Shown here in pieces: positions 54,186 to 62,529 of a DNA stretch of 64,000 nucleotides. The stretch's first letter is position 1, and every line of letters begins with the position of its first letter. The translations under genes and the position numbers were made by a program. Origin of the DNA: Longimicrobium sp. (GTDB lineage Bacteria > Gemmatimonadota > Gemmatimonadetes > Longimicrobiales > Longimicrobiaceae); NCBI GenBank assembly GCA_036389795.1, contig DASVWD010000285.1:88970-152969 (forward strand), written 5' to 3'. A model generated the notes under the pieces. That model was not told the origin of the DNA. It saw only the letters and a program-made list of their open reading frames with translations, and made no database searches.

Positions 54186-54473
54186 ATGGGGATGGTCTCG
54201 ACCCTGATCCTGCTGGTGGTGCTGGCCTACCTCGCCCGCTGGGTCGCCACCGGCTGGGGCGAGCGGGGGCGCACCGAGATCGAGGCGCGCCACACGCACG
54301 AGATCGCCCGCCTCCGCGAGGAGATGGACCAGCTCCAGGCCCAGGTGCTGCGCCTGACCGACGAGCAGTCGTTCCTGACCCGCCTCCTCGCCGAGGGGAG
54401 GGCTCCCCCCGCGGGCGAGCCCCTCCCGCCTGGGGCGGCGGCCCCCGACGCAACGAACCCGGAGAGCTCCTGA
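54186..54473 (+). CDS. Small membrane-anchored coiled-coil protein, PspB-like layout
   Basis: A 95-aa protein with one membrane helix (LILLVVLAYLARWVATGW) and a heptad-rich stretch HTHEIARLREEMDQLQAQVLR. It ends in a Pro/Ala-rich tail. The helix-plus-coiled-coil plan and its place 450 bp before a pspA gene recall PspB, but sequence identity to PspB is not obvious to me. It is 3 bp before the YbjN-like gene. Likely part of a three-gene membrane-stress operon. ATG 54192 is an alternative start. Confidence 0.7.
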   Translation: MGMVSTLILLVVLAYLARWVATGWGERGRTEIEARHTHEIARLREEMDQLQAQVLRLTDEQSFLTRLLAEGRAPPAGEPLPPGAAAPDATNPESS

Positions 54474-54476
54474 ATC

Positions 54477-54905
54477 ATGGTCACCCGCGAAGACGTCGAG
54501 AGCTTCCTGCTCCGCACGGGGCTGGAGAGCGAGGAGGTGGGGGAGGGGATGTGGCTGGTGCGCGGCGGCGGCGGCGAGACTTCCGCGCCCCTGGTGGTGC
54601 ACTACTCGCCCCCGGTGCTGGTCTTCCGGCTCAAGGTGATGGACGTGCCCGACGACGAGCAGCAGTGCACGGGCCTGTTCCGCAAGCTGCTCCAGCTCAA
54701 CGCCGCCGACCTGATGCACGCGGCGTACGCGCTGGAGGAGAACGACGTGATCCTCACCGAGAGCCTCCCGGTGGAGAACCTGGACTACAACGAGTTCCAG
54801 GCCACCATCGACTCGTTCCAGATGGCGCTGGCCACGCACCTGGAGGTGCTGGCCCCGTTCCGCGAGTGCCGCGAGCCGCAGCCGGCCTCCGCCGCCCAGG
54901 CCTGA
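54477..54905 (+). CDS. YbjN/CesT-like protein
   Basis: A 142-aa cytoplasmic protein with the alpha/beta plan of YbjN and type III secretion chaperones: VTREDVESFLLRTGL, then PPVLVFRLKVMDVPDDE, FRKLLQLNAADLMHAAYALE and NDVILTESLPVENLDYNEFQ. Such folds bind partner proteins. It lies between the small coiled-coil protein and pspA, all closely spaced, so it probably serves the same envelope-stress response. Its partner is unknown. Confidence 0.8.
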   Translation: MVTREDVESFLLRTGLESEEVGEGMWLVRGGGGETSAPLVVHYSPPVLVFRLKVMDVPDDEQQCTGLFRKLLQLNAADLMHAAYALEENDVILTESLPVENLDYNEFQATIDSFQMALATHLEVLAPFRECREPQPASAAQA

Positions 54906-54925
54906 ACCCCACCCGAGCCGAGAAC

Positions 54926-55798
54926 ATGGGGATCTTCGACAGACTGTCGCGAATGATCCGGTCGAACCTGAACGACCTGATCGCCCGGGCCGAGAACCCG
55001 GAGAAGATGCTGAACCAGGTGATCGACGACATGCGCAACCAGCTCGCGCGCGCGCGGCAGGAGGTTGCGGTTGCGATCGCCGACGCGGCCAAGCTGAAGA
55101 AGCAGGTCGACGACGAGCAGAAGCAGGCGACCGACTGGGAGCAGCGCGCCATGCTGGCCGTGCGCCAGGGCCGCGACGACCTGGCCCGCCAGGCGTTGCT
55201 GCGGCACAAGGAGCACGCCGAGCGCGCCGTGGCCCTGCACGAGACCTGGCAGCGCCACCAGGAAGACACCGAGAAGCTGCGCGACGCGCTCCGCCAGCTC
55301 TCGGAGAAGATCCAGGAGGCGCAGCGCAAGAAGAACCTGCTGATCGCCCGGCAGAAGCGGGCGCAGGCGCAGCGGCGCATCCACGAGACGATGTCGGGCC
55401 TCTCCGACTCGTCGGCGTTCGAGGCGTTCGACCGCATGGCCGAGCGCATCGAGCAGAACGAGCGGATGGCGGTGGCGGCGGCCTCGGTGACCGAGGAGCT
55501 GACGGGCGACAGTCTGGAGCGCGAGTTCAAGGCGCTGGAGTCGAGCGCGGGCGACGACGTGGACTTCCGGCTGCTGGAGATGAAGCAGCAGCTGGGCATC
55601 CTCCCGCCCCCCGCGGCCCCCGAGCAGCGGCAGCTCTCCGCCGGCAACGGCGCCCAGGAGGAGTCGGCCCCCGCCCCCGCGGCGGCGGCCGCCTCGCCCG
55701 CCGGGGCCGGGGGAACGGGCGGCGCCGACCGCATCCACGAGGCCGAGCTGCTGGAGGAGTTCGAGGCGCTGGAGGAGGAGGAGCGCGGCCGGGCGTAG
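54926..55798 (+). CDS. pspA: PspA/IM30 family protein
   Basis: A 290-aa coiled-coil protein of the PspA/Vipp1 (ESCRT-III-like) family that binds stressed inner membrane. The start MGIFDRLSRMIRSNLNDLI is the amphipathic membrane-binding helix, followed by AENPEKMLNQVIDDMRNQL, the long coiled coil to about residue 215, and an Ala/Pro-rich linker to a short acidic C-terminal helix (EAELLEEFEALEEEE). The linker is longer than in E. coli PspA. There is no PspF-like regulator nearby. A terminator-like stem lies about 25 bp downstream. Confidence 0.92.
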   Translation: MGIFDRLSRMIRSNLNDLIARAENPEKMLNQVIDDMRNQLARARQEVAVAIADAAKLKKQVDDEQKQATDWEQRAMLAVRQGRDDLARQALLRHKEHAERAVALHETWQRHQEDTEKLRDALRQLSEKIQEAQRKKNLLIARQKRAQAQRRIHETMSGLSDSSAFEAFDRMAERIEQNERMAVAAASVTEELTGDSLEREFKALESSAGDDVDFRLLEMKQQLGILPPPAAPEQRQLSAGNGAQEESAPAPAAAAASPAGAGGTGGADRIHEAELLEEFEALEEEERGRA

Positions 55799-55822
55799 CC
55801 CCCTGCTCCCGCGCTCCGAAGA

Positions 55823-55862
55823 CGAGCCCCTCTCCCGGACGTCCGGGGGAGGGGCTCGTTCA
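55823..55862. terminator. Terminator between pspA and the toxin locus
   Basis: GACGAGCCCCTCTCCC pairs with GGGGGAGGGGCTCGTTC around GGACGTCC. The stem is long and GC-rich and is followed on the plus strand by TTCATGG. It can serve both converging units. Confidence 0.7.
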
Positions 55863-55881
55863 TGGCCCATGATCGACGAGG

Positions 55882-56210
55882 CTAGTCGTCGTAGTGGGCA
55901 CGTGCCGTCAGGAAGTCCACGACTTCATCCGTGACCCGGTACACGACCCGGTGTTCCGCGGTGAGTCTCCGAGACCAGCAGCCGCGGTACTGGTGCCGCG
56001 GTACTGGTACTGCATCGGCTCCGGTTTTCCGATTCCTTCGAACGGATCGCGAAGTGTTTCCCGGACGATTCGGATGAGACGCCTCGCCAGCTCCAGGTCT
56101 GTTTCCAACCAGTACTCGACATCTTCGAAGAACTGATCGCCGGCGAGCAGCCGGCGCCGGCGCGGGTCAGGGCGAGGAGGTACTGCCGCTCGCTTATTCT
56201 TCCTCGCCAA
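55882..56210 (-). pseudogene. YoeB/Txe-type toxin gene broken by a 14-bp duplication
   Basis: The frame from TTG 56210 reads FFEDVEYWLETDLELARRLI, RIVRETLRDPFEGIGKPEPM, typical of YoeB/Txe mRNA interferases. It then runs into a wrong frame after QYQYRG. The true C-terminus, CWSRRLTAEHRVVYRVTDEV ending ARAHYDD at TAG 55882, lies in another frame. The cause is a perfect tandem duplication of 14 bp at 55981-56008. Removing one copy restores GKPEPMQYQYRGCWSRRLTA without a gap. In the present form the catalytic end, including the last His-Tyr, is lost, so the toxin is inactive. The antitoxin gene overlaps its start. Confidence 0.88.
55981..56008. repeat. 14-bp tandem duplication inside the toxin gene
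   Basis: GCCGCGGTACTGGT occurs twice in direct succession. Replication slippage could remove or add a copy, and +14 shifts the frame by two. Confidence 0.95.
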
Positions 56211-56415
56211 GGCCCAGCTCGGCGCTGAGTCGGGCCAGAGGGAACGGCCGGCTCCGTCCTGCGAGGGATCTCTCCAGCGCGAGCTGGAGCCGCCGCGCCG
56301 TCTCCGGGTTGCTCAGCAGGTACTCCGTGTCGTTGCGCGAGCGGAGGCGACGGATGCCCCGGTCGTGGTGGAAGGTCCGCCCGTGCGACGCCCTCCGTGT
56401 CTGCCCCAGCCGCAT
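56194..56415 (-). CDS. Antitoxin of the YoeB-type pair (YefM-like C-terminus)
   Basis: A 73-aa protein. Its C-terminal part (SRNDTEYLLSNPETARRLQL, ALERSLAG) matches the toxin-binding region of YefM/Phd antitoxins (E-x-x-YLL-x-x-P-x-x-A-x-R-L). The N-terminal 30 residues (MRLGQTRRASHGRTFHHDRG) do not look like the usual DNA-binding part and may be truncated or replaced. An ATG seven codons upstream (56436) is an alternative. The stop lies 17 bp inside the toxin gene, the usual overlapping antitoxin-toxin order. Confidence 0.7.
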   Translation of the reverse strand: MRLGQTRRASHGRTFHHDRGIRRLRSRNDTEYLLSNPETARRLQLALERSLAGRSRPFPLARLSAELGLGEEE

Positions 56416-56712
56416 GCGTCTCCTCTCGCCGGACATGCTCGGATCAGCCTCGGAACGGGTGAACCCTAAATGCGCCTGCGGGACGGCGTCAAGCGCTCTA
56501 TTCACTTCCCCGCCACATTGGTTCCACGGCTGGCGCGAAGCGGACTTTGGGGCGCACTGGCACGCCGCCGTGCGTACATGAAGCGATCTATCGCAAGATG
56601 TGCCCCAGATCCCGGGTGGACTCGGATCGGGTCCTCGGCCCGGAGCTTTCCCGAACCGCCCCGCCGCGCTAGGTTCCGCGGGGTGAAGCCGTTCCACCGC
56701 GTGCCCGGCCCG

Positions 56713-57894
56713 ATGACCGCGCGAGACCCGTCGCAGAGCCGACCCTCCCCGTACGGGGTGCTGATCGCGGCGATCTTCGCCGTGCTGCTGCTGCTGTTCG
56801 TCTACAGCGTGGCCGACGTGCTGCTGCTGGTGTTCCTGGCGGCGCTCTTCTCGCTGTTCCTGGGGGCGATCAGCGAGTTCCTGGAGGAGCGCTTCCACTT
56901 CCCCCGGCCGCTGGGGATCCTGGCGGCGGTGGTGTTCACGGCGCTCCTGGCCACGGGGATCGGCTGGCTGATCGTGCCGCCGGTGCTGCGGCAGACGCAG
57001 GCGCTGCTCAGCGCCCTCCCCGCGCAGGCGCAGATGTGGGTGCAGGGCCTGCGCGACCTGGCGGGCCGCTACCCGCTGCTCGCCTCCATCATGCCGCCGG
57101 ACGAGATCGACCGGCAGCTGCAGGGGCTGGTCTCGAACGCGGGGAACTACTTCGCCGGCGTCTTCACCTTCGCCTTCAACAGCCTGCACGCGGCGATCAA
57201 CATCATCAGCGTGCTGGTGATGGGCATCTACATGGCGATCCGCCCCGAGGTGTACCGCGAGGGGCTGATCGGGCTGGCGCCGCCGGTGCACCGCGAGCTG
57301 GTGCGCGACATCCTGGCCGACCTGGGCCGGTCCTTGCGCGCGTGGATCGGCGGCCAGATCATCGCCATGTTCTTCCTGGGGACCCTCACCTGGATCGGGC
57401 TGGTGCTGCTGGACGTTCCCTTCGCGCTGGCGTTCGGGGTGTTCACCGGCGTGGCGGTGATGGTGCCGTTCTTCGGCACCCTGGTGTCCACGCTGCTCCC
57501 GGCGATCTTCGTGCTGGGCTCGGGCGGGGTGGTGAAGGCGCTGCTGGTGATCCTGCTGGGCGTGCTGATCCACCTGGTGGAGGCCAACTTCGTTCACCCG
57601 CTCATCATGGAGCGGCGGGTGCACATCCCGCCGGTGCTCTCCATCCTGAGCGTGCTGGTGATGGCCGAGCTGCTGGGGGCGGTGGGCCTGCTGGTGGCCG
57701 TCCCCGTGGTGGCCACGCTGATGGTGATCACCCGGCGCATCTACGTGCACCGCCTGCTGGAGGGGAAGGGCTTCCGCCGCTTCGTGCGCGACGCCCCCAC
57801 CGAGGTCCGCCTCCCCGAGGGCGCCGCGCGCGTGGAGCCCGGCCGGATCAGCATCCCCGCGATCCTGGAGGAGGCTGGGGCGGCGCCGAGGTAG
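56713..57894 (+). CDS. AI-2E (YdiK/TqsA-like) family transporter
   Basis: A 393-aa integral membrane protein with about eight hydrophobic helices. It fits the AI-2E transporter family: PYGVLIAAIFAVLLLLFVYS, GAISEFLEERFHFPRPLGIL, IGWLIVPPVLRQTQALLSAL, then WIGGQIIAMFFLGTLTWIGL, MVPFFGTLVSTLLPAIFVLG, NFVHPLIMERRVHIPPVLSI. Family members export autoinducer-2 or other small solutes, some being Na+/H+ antiporters. The substrate cannot be told. The start ATG 56713 gives MTARDPSQSR; a GTG ten codons upstream is possible. Confidence 0.9.
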   Translation: MTARDPSQSRPSPYGVLIAAIFAVLLLLFVYSVADVLLLVFLAALFSLFLGAISEFLEERFHFPRPLGILAAVVFTALLATGIGWLIVPPVLRQTQALLSALPAQAQMWVQGLRDLAGRYPLLASIMPPDEIDRQLQGLVSNAGNYFAGVFTFAFNSLHAAINIISVLVMGIYMAIRPEVYREGLIGLAPPVHRELVRDILADLGRSLRAWIGGQIIAMFFLGTLTWIGLVLLDVPFALAFGVFTGVAVMVPFFGTLVSTLLPAIFVLGSGGVVKALLVILLGVLIHLVEANFVHPLIMERRVHIPPVLSILSVLVMAELLGAVGLLVAVPVVATLMVITRRIYVHRLLEGKGFRRFVRDAPTEVRLPEGAARVEPGRISIPAILEEAGAAPR

Positions 57895-57976
57895 TCCTGA
57901 GTCCTTAGTGTTTTAGTGCTTAGTCCTTAGTCACGCGAAAGCCACTAAGGACTAAGCACTAAGGACTAAAACACTG
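57895..57976. terminator. A/T-rich word palindrome (AGTCCTTAGTG)
   Basis: AGTGTTTTAGTGCTTAGTCCTTAGT faces its complement built of ACTAAGGACTAAGCACTAAGG and ACTAAAACACT around CACGCGAAAGCC. It is clearly less GC-rich than the flanks. It lies between tandem genes and could end transcription of the transporter gene. Confidence 0.6.
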
Positions 57977-58005
57977 TCTTTCCCGCACTCACGCACTTTC
58001 CCGAT

Positions 58006-59106
58006 ATGTACCACGAGCTGGGCGACTACACGTACCTGGTGCTCGCCGAGGGGCTCTTCGGCCCGCAGACGAGCAAGACGGCCAACAGCGCGGTGCGCTA
58101 CCTCCCCGACCGCATCGTGGCGGTGGTGGACTCGCGCCACGCCGGGCGCACGGTGGGCGAGGTGCTCGGCTTCGGCGGGGAGACGCCGGTGCTGGCGAGC
58201 GTCGAGGAGGGGCTCTCGCTCGGCGCCACGGCTCTCCTGATCGGCATCGCGCCGCAGGGCGGGCAGCTCCCGGACGACTGGCGGCCGGCGCTGCGGCGCG
58301 CCATCGACGCCGGGCTGCACCTGGTGAGCGGGCTGCACTTCCACCTGGGCGACGACGCCGAGTTGCGCGAGCGGGCGGCCCGCGGCGGGGTGCGCATCCA
58401 CGACCTGCGCCGGCCGCCGCCGGACCTGCCGGTCTCCACGGGGAAGGCGCGGCTGGTGGACGCGCTGGTGGTGCACACCGTGGGCACCGACTGCAACATC
58501 GGGAAGATGACGGCGGGGCTGCAGATCCGCGACGCGCTGGTGCGCAAGGGCGCGCGCGTGGGCTTCGCGGCCACGGGGCAGACGGGGATCCTGATCGAGG
58601 GGTGGGGGATCGCGGTGGACGCCGTGGTGGCCGACTTCGTGGGCGGGGCGGCGGAGCGGCTGGTGCTGCGCGCGGCCGAGGGGAGCGACGTGGTGCTGGT
58701 GGAGGGGCAGGGCTCGCTGGTGCACCCGGGGTACTCGGGGGTCACGCTGGGGCTCCTGCACGGGTCGATGCCCGACGCCCAGATCCTCTGCCACCAGCCC
58801 ACGCGCGCCTGCCCGTTCAGCTACGCGGGGAACTACACCTGGATGCGCCTCCCCGACGTGCCGGAGATGATCCGCATCTGCGAGGGCGCCATCGCCCCCC
58901 TGCGCGAGTCGCCGGTGATCGGGATCGCGCTGAACACCTGGGACCTGGACGACGCCGCCGCGCGCGACGCCGTCCTGCGCGTCCAGGACCAGACGGGGCT
59001 GCCGGCCACCGACCCCGTGCGCTTCGACCCGGCGCCGCTAGCGGACGCCATCCTGGCCGCGCGCGAGCGGAAGCTGGCCGCCCGCGCGGGCGCGGCGGTG
59101 GAGTGA
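58006..59106 (+). CDS. DUF1611 (DgcN-like) protein
   Basis: A 366-aa cytoplasmic protein of the DUF1611 family. It has an N-terminal Rossmann-like part (NSAVRYLPDRIVAVVDSRHA, ALLIGIAPQGGQLPDDWR) and a P-loop-like part, VHTVGTDCNIGKMTAGLQIR, with a VLVEGQGSLVHPGYSGVTLG motif. Some family members (DgcN) are D-glutamate N-acetyltransferases. The usual partner racemase/dehydratase DgcA is not adjacent, so the substrate is open. The two conserved motifs for nucleotide or CoA binding are intact. It starts about 30 bp after the A/T-rich palindrome. Confidence 0.85.
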   Translation: MYHELGDYTYLVLAEGLFGPQTSKTANSAVRYLPDRIVAVVDSRHAGRTVGEVLGFGGETPVLASVEEGLSLGATALLIGIAPQGGQLPDDWRPALRRAIDAGLHLVSGLHFHLGDDAELRERAARGGVRIHDLRRPPPDLPVSTGKARLVDALVVHTVGTDCNIGKMTAGLQIRDALVRKGARVGFAATGQTGILIEGWGIAVDAVVADFVGGAAERLVLRAAEGSDVVLVEGQGSLVHPGYSGVTLGLLHGSMPDAQILCHQPTRACPFSYAGNYTWMRLPDVPEMIRICEGAIAPLRESPVIGIALNTWDLDDAAARDAVLRVQDQTGLPATDPVRFDPAPLADAILAARERKLAARAGAAVE

Positions 59107-59157
59107 GCGGCCATTTCGGCACCTTGCCGCCAGCCGCCGCTCCGCTCATTGTTGTGC

Positions 59158-60990
59158 ATGCCCAGCCGACACGCTCCCGCCGTGGCACCAGCCGCTCCCC
59201 CGCGCTCACCACTCCGCTCCCTGCCGAAGCCGCACCTCCGCGACCTCGTTGCGGACGTGCAGCGGCTCGGGAGGGAGCTGTCAGCGCTGCCGGGTGGTGG
59301 CGATCCGATCTGCCACGCTCGCTCGGTCGCCCTCCAGGCGCTGGTCTCGTTCTGGGAAGAGCACCGGGCGGGCGGGATGGCACCGGCGCGGATACTCCCC
59401 TGCCCGGTGCGGGTCGGGCACCCCGGAGACGAGGCCGCCAGGCTGGCCGCCGCCTTCGGGAGCATCGCCGCGCGGCTTCCCCACTCGCTCTCCGGCTACC
59501 TGCTGAGTTCGCTGTACGCCTCGCTCCTTCCCGAATCGCTGCGGGCGGAGCAGGGCGTCTTCTTCACCCCGCCCCCGCTCGTCAGCCGCCTGCTGGACCT
59601 CGTCGAGGCCGCCGGCGTGGACTGGTCCACGGCGAAGGTCCTGGACCCTGCGGCTGGCGGCGGCGCCTTCCTCGCCCCCGTGGCGGCACGGATGGAGCAG
59701 AGCCTGCTCCACCGCGGCGCCGGCTCGGCCGACATCCTGGACCACGTGGCCCATCACCTCTTTGGGCTGGAACTGGACCCGTTCTCCACCTGGGTCGCTC
59801 ACGTCCTGCTGGAGACGGTGCTGTGGGAGCACTGCGAGCGCGAGGGACGGAGGATCCCGGGGCCAACGTTGGCTGGAGACGCGCTCCAGGTCCCCGATGA
59901 CTGGAGGGGGCGCTTCGACCTGGTGATCGGGAACCCGCCGTACGGCCGGGTCACGCTGCGGGACGACGTCCGGGAGCGCTTCTCCCGCACCCTGTACGGC
60001 CACGCCAACCTCTACGGACTCTTCACGGACCTCGCGGCGCGTCTGGCGAAGCCCGGCGGGGTCATCGGTTACGTGACCCCCACCTCGTTCCTCGGCGGGC
60101 TCTATTACAAGAAGCTGCGGAGCTTCCTGGCCGAAGCCGCACCCCCCGTCGCCCTCGACTTCGTCGCCGATCGGGACAACGTGTTCGAGGGTGTGCTGCA
60201 GGAGACGCTGCTGGTGGTCTACGCGCCGGGGCGCACCGACACCGGCCTCCAGGTCAGCGCCATCCGCGCGACCGCGCTGGATCGCGACGGCGAGGTCGTG
60301 CCGATCGGACGCTACCCGGCGCCCGCGAGCTCGGAGGGGCCGTGGGTGCTCCCCCGTACGCCCGACACCGCGCGGCTGATCGAGGTCGTCCGCGCCACAC
60401 CGGGGCGGCTTTCCGACCATGGGTTCAGGGTGTCCACGGGGCCGCTGGTGTGGAACCGCCACAAGCCGCAGCTCGCGGACGGGCCCGGGGACGGCTCGTT
60501 CCCCCTGCTCTGGGCCGAGTCGGTGCCGTTCAGGGGCGTGTTCCGCTTCCAGGCGAACAAGCGCAACCACAAGCCGTTCTTCCGGCTGCTCGCCAACCAG
60601 GAGCACCTGGTGCAGCGCCGCCCTTGCGTGCTGGTCCAGCGCACCACCGCCAAGGAGCAGCGCCGCCGCCTGATCGCGGCGGTTCTGCCGCAGGCCTTCC
60701 TGGACGAGCACGGCGGCGCGGTCGTGGAGAACCACCTGAACATGGTCCGTCCGGCCGAAAGCGAGCCGCGCGTGGGGCTGGAGGCGATCTCGGCGCTGCT
60801 CAACTCGCGCTTCGTCGACCAGATTTTCCGCTGCATGAGCGGCAGCGTGGCCGTGTCCGCCTTCGAGCTGGAATCGCTCCCCGTCCCCGGCCTCGACGCG
60901 ATGCGCGGCCTGGAAGCGTTGATCCGCTCCGGCGGCACGGAAGCCGAGATCGAGACCTGCATCGAGAACGCGTACGGGAGAGGTGCATGA
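59158..60990 (+). CDS. N6-adenine DNA methyltransferase of a type II R-M system
   Basis: A 610-aa methyltransferase with a SAM-binding motif (VLDPAAGGGAFLAPV) and the catalytic NPPY at about 259-262 (LVIGNPPYGRV), in the order expected for a gamma-class amino-methyltransferase. It also has FFTPPPLVSRLLDLV before the SAM motif and a C-terminal target-recognition region (FRFQANKRNHKPFFRLL, ENHLNMVRPAESEP). ATG 59158 is preferred to TTG 59149. The stop overlaps the start of a BsuBI/PstI-type endonuclease gene, so the two form an R-M pair. The neighbours and size fit M.PstI/M.BsuBI, which protect CTGCAG, but the specificity here is unproven. Confidence 0.9.
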   Translation: MPSRHAPAVAPAAPPRSPLRSLPKPHLRDLVADVQRLGRELSALPGGGDPICHARSVALQALVSFWEEHRAGGMAPARILPCPVRVGHPGDEAARLAAAFGSIAARLPHSLSGYLLSSLYASLLPESLRAEQGVFFTPPPLVSRLLDLVEAAGVDWSTAKVLDPAAGGGAFLAPVAARMEQSLLHRGAGSADILDHVAHHLFGLELDPFSTWVAHVLLETVLWEHCEREGRRIPGPTLAGDALQVPDDWRGRFDLVIGNPPYGRVTLRDDVRERFSRTLYGHANLYGLFTDLAARLAKPGGVIGYVTPTSFLGGLYYKKLRSFLAEAAPPVALDFVADRDNVFEGVLQETLLVVYAPGRTDTGLQVSAIRATALDRDGEVVPIGRYPAPASSEGPWVLPRTPDTARLIEVVRATPGRLSDHGFRVSTGPLVWNRHKPQLADGPGDGSFPLLWAESVPFRGVFRFQANKRNHKPFFRLLANQEHLVQRRPCVLVQRTTAKEQRRRLIAAVLPQAFLDEHGGAVVENHLNMVRPAESEPRVGLEAISALLNSRFVDQIFRCMSGSVAVSAFELESLPVPGLDAMRGLEALIRSGGTEAEIETCIENAYGRGA

Positions 60991-62084
60991 CGGAAACGCT
61001 TCCTCCCGTTCCCGCTCTCGATACCATCGCCGCTCGCCTGCAGACCATCTTCCCCAAGGGAACGGAGCACCGCAACTACCTGGTCCGCGCCACCGCCGCG
61101 AGGACGGTCTTCGTGATGTTCTACATCGGGGCGCTGGAAGGGCGTGGAACGTGGCTGCGGCCCAACCAGGTGACGCGGATGACGGACGCGCAGACGGCGA
61201 GGACGTCCGACGCCGAGCGCCTGGCCTGGCGCGGTGCCTCGCTCCTCCCGCAACGGGGAGACATCTCGGACCGCTGGTTCGCCGACAACACGCGGGAGCC
61301 GATCCGCGACGAGACGATCCGGAACGGCTTGATGCGCGTCGGCGCCGTGATCGAGCGTCCGGGTCTCAGCACCACCTCGTCCGCTCCGCGCTACGCACTC
61401 GCCGGCGACTTCGCGGAGCTCTTCCTTCTGGACGACCAGGCGTTCGAGGAGCGCGTAGCCGACTGGCGGCGTGACCACCTGAGTGCCTCCGCGCTGGCCC
61501 GCGTGGCGCTCCTGCGCAGGGGCGTGGTGTCGGGCGTGGACGCCGACCGTGTTCTCGTCAGGTTCCCCAACCAGGAAACCCGGTGGATGAGCCCCGGGCC
61601 CAGCTCGGAGATCACGCGTGCGGTGATCGAGGAGTTCGCGCCCAGGTTCCTGGAGAAGCCGGGGGTGATCTGGGTGAGCGAGTCGCGCAACAAGGTGCTG
61701 GCGCGAGACGACGACCTGGCGCGCTCGGTAGGGCTGTCGATTGAGGCCCAGCGGCTGCTTCCAGACATCATCCTGGTGGACCTCGGCCCGCGAGATCCGC
61801 TGCTGGTGTTCGTGGAAGTCGTGGCGACCGACGGCCCTGTGAACGAGAAGCGGAAGCAGGACCTGCTGGCACTGATTGGAGCGGGCGGATACGATCCTCG
61901 CAACGCCGCGTTCGTCACCGCGTTTCTTGATCGCGGCACCAACGCGTTCCGGGCCGCCGCCGCGCACCTCGCGTGGGATTCCTTCGCGTGGTTCGCCTCG
62001 GAGCCGGACCGCATCGTCATCTACCACTCCCAGGAATCCAGCGGAGTCAGGCTGTCGCGGCTGCTGAAGGCCGGGAGCGATTGA
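60987..62084 (+). CDS. BsuBI/PstI-type restriction endonuclease
   Basis: A 365-aa endonuclease. The C-terminal catalytic part (LPDIILVDLGPRDPLLVFVE, VVATDGPVNEKRKQDLLALI, GYDPRNAAFVTAFLDR) matches the BsuBI/PstI family. The N-terminal half (PKGTEHRNYLVRATAARTVF, MFYIGALEGRGTWLRPNQVT) is the usual helical DNA-recognition part. The PD...E/D-x-x-T-D-G-P region is the expected metal site. It overlaps the methyltransferase by 4 bp. Family members cut CTGCAG; the cut site here is inferred only. Confidence 0.9.
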   Translation: MTETLPPVPALDTIAARLQTIFPKGTEHRNYLVRATAARTVFVMFYIGALEGRGTWLRPNQVTRMTDAQTARTSDAERLAWRGASLLPQRGDISDRWFADNTREPIRDETIRNGLMRVGAVIERPGLSTTSSAPRYALAGDFAELFLLDDQAFEERVADWRRDHLSASALARVALLRRGVVSGVDADRVLVRFPNQETRWMSPGPSSEITRAVIEEFAPRFLEKPGVIWVSESRNKVLARDDDLARSVGLSIEAQRLLPDIILVDLGPRDPLLVFVEVVATDGPVNEKRKQDLLALIGAGGYDPRNAAFVTAFLDRGTNAFRAAAAHLAWDSFAWFASEPDRIVIYHSQESSGVRLSRLLKAGSD

Positions 62085-62087
62085 CAC

Positions 62088-62125
62088 GAAGCGGAGCGCC
62101 GCACCCGGAGTGGATGCGGCGCTTC
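62088..62125. terminator. Stem-loop after the restriction genes
   Basis: GCGCCGCA at 62096-62103 pairs with TGCGGCGC at 62115-62122, and flanking GAAGC/GCTTC extends it. The T-tract is weak. It lies between converging genes; GGACAGGG-type words follow. Confidence 0.5.
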
Positions 62126-62167
62126 GCGTCTTGCTGGCTGTCCCCTGTTCCCTATACCCTGGGCGGC

Positions 62168-62446
62168 TCACCACTGGATGGTGCCCTGCTTGCTGGTGTC
62201 GACCTGCTCGGTGTCGCCGGTGCCGAAGAGGAACTCCTCGGTGTTCTTCATCAGGAACTGGCGCGCCTCGGGGTCGCGCAGGTTCAGCCCGTAGTGGTTG
62301 ATCAGCGCCGTCTGGCGGCCCAGCCAGGTCTGCCAGCAGTCGTTGCAGATCTCGGCATGGATGCGCTTGCCCAGCTCGTTGTTGAACGGGGCGAAGGCGA
62401 GCCCCGGCTTGGTCTGCCCGCAGCGGGCGCAGGTAACGTCGGCCAT
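62168..62446 (-). CDS. yggX: YggX-family Fe(II)-trafficking/oxidative damage protein
   Basis: A 92-aa protein with family landmarks FAPFNNELGKRIHAEICNDC, WQTWLGRQTALINHYGLNLR and ARQFLMKNTEEFLFG. YggX proteins help to protect Fe-S clusters and limit Fenton damage in the cytoplasm. It has extra CxxC pairs (CARCG and CNDC), probably a zinc site. ATG 62446 has AAGGA upstream. An excellent promoter lies 35-65 bp upstream. It is a single-gene unit. Confidence 0.85.
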   Translation of the reverse strand: MADVTCARCGQTKPGLAFAPFNNELGKRIHAEICNDCWQTWLGRQTALINHYGLNLRDPEARQFLMKNTEEFLFGTGDTEQVDTSKQGTIQW

Positions 62447-62480
62447 CGGTGCGTCCTTTCTGAAGAGTCGAGCCGGCCCA

Positions 62481-62510
62481 ATTATACCCCGCACGGTCCA
62501 CGCCGTCCAA
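62481..62510 (-). promoter_or_regulatory. Promoter of the YggX gene
   Basis: A perfect TATAAT (62481-62486) lies 18 bp from TTGGAC (62505-62510) on the minus strand. Confidence 0.8.
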
Positions 62511-62529
62511 CCGCTCCCCCGCGATCTCC

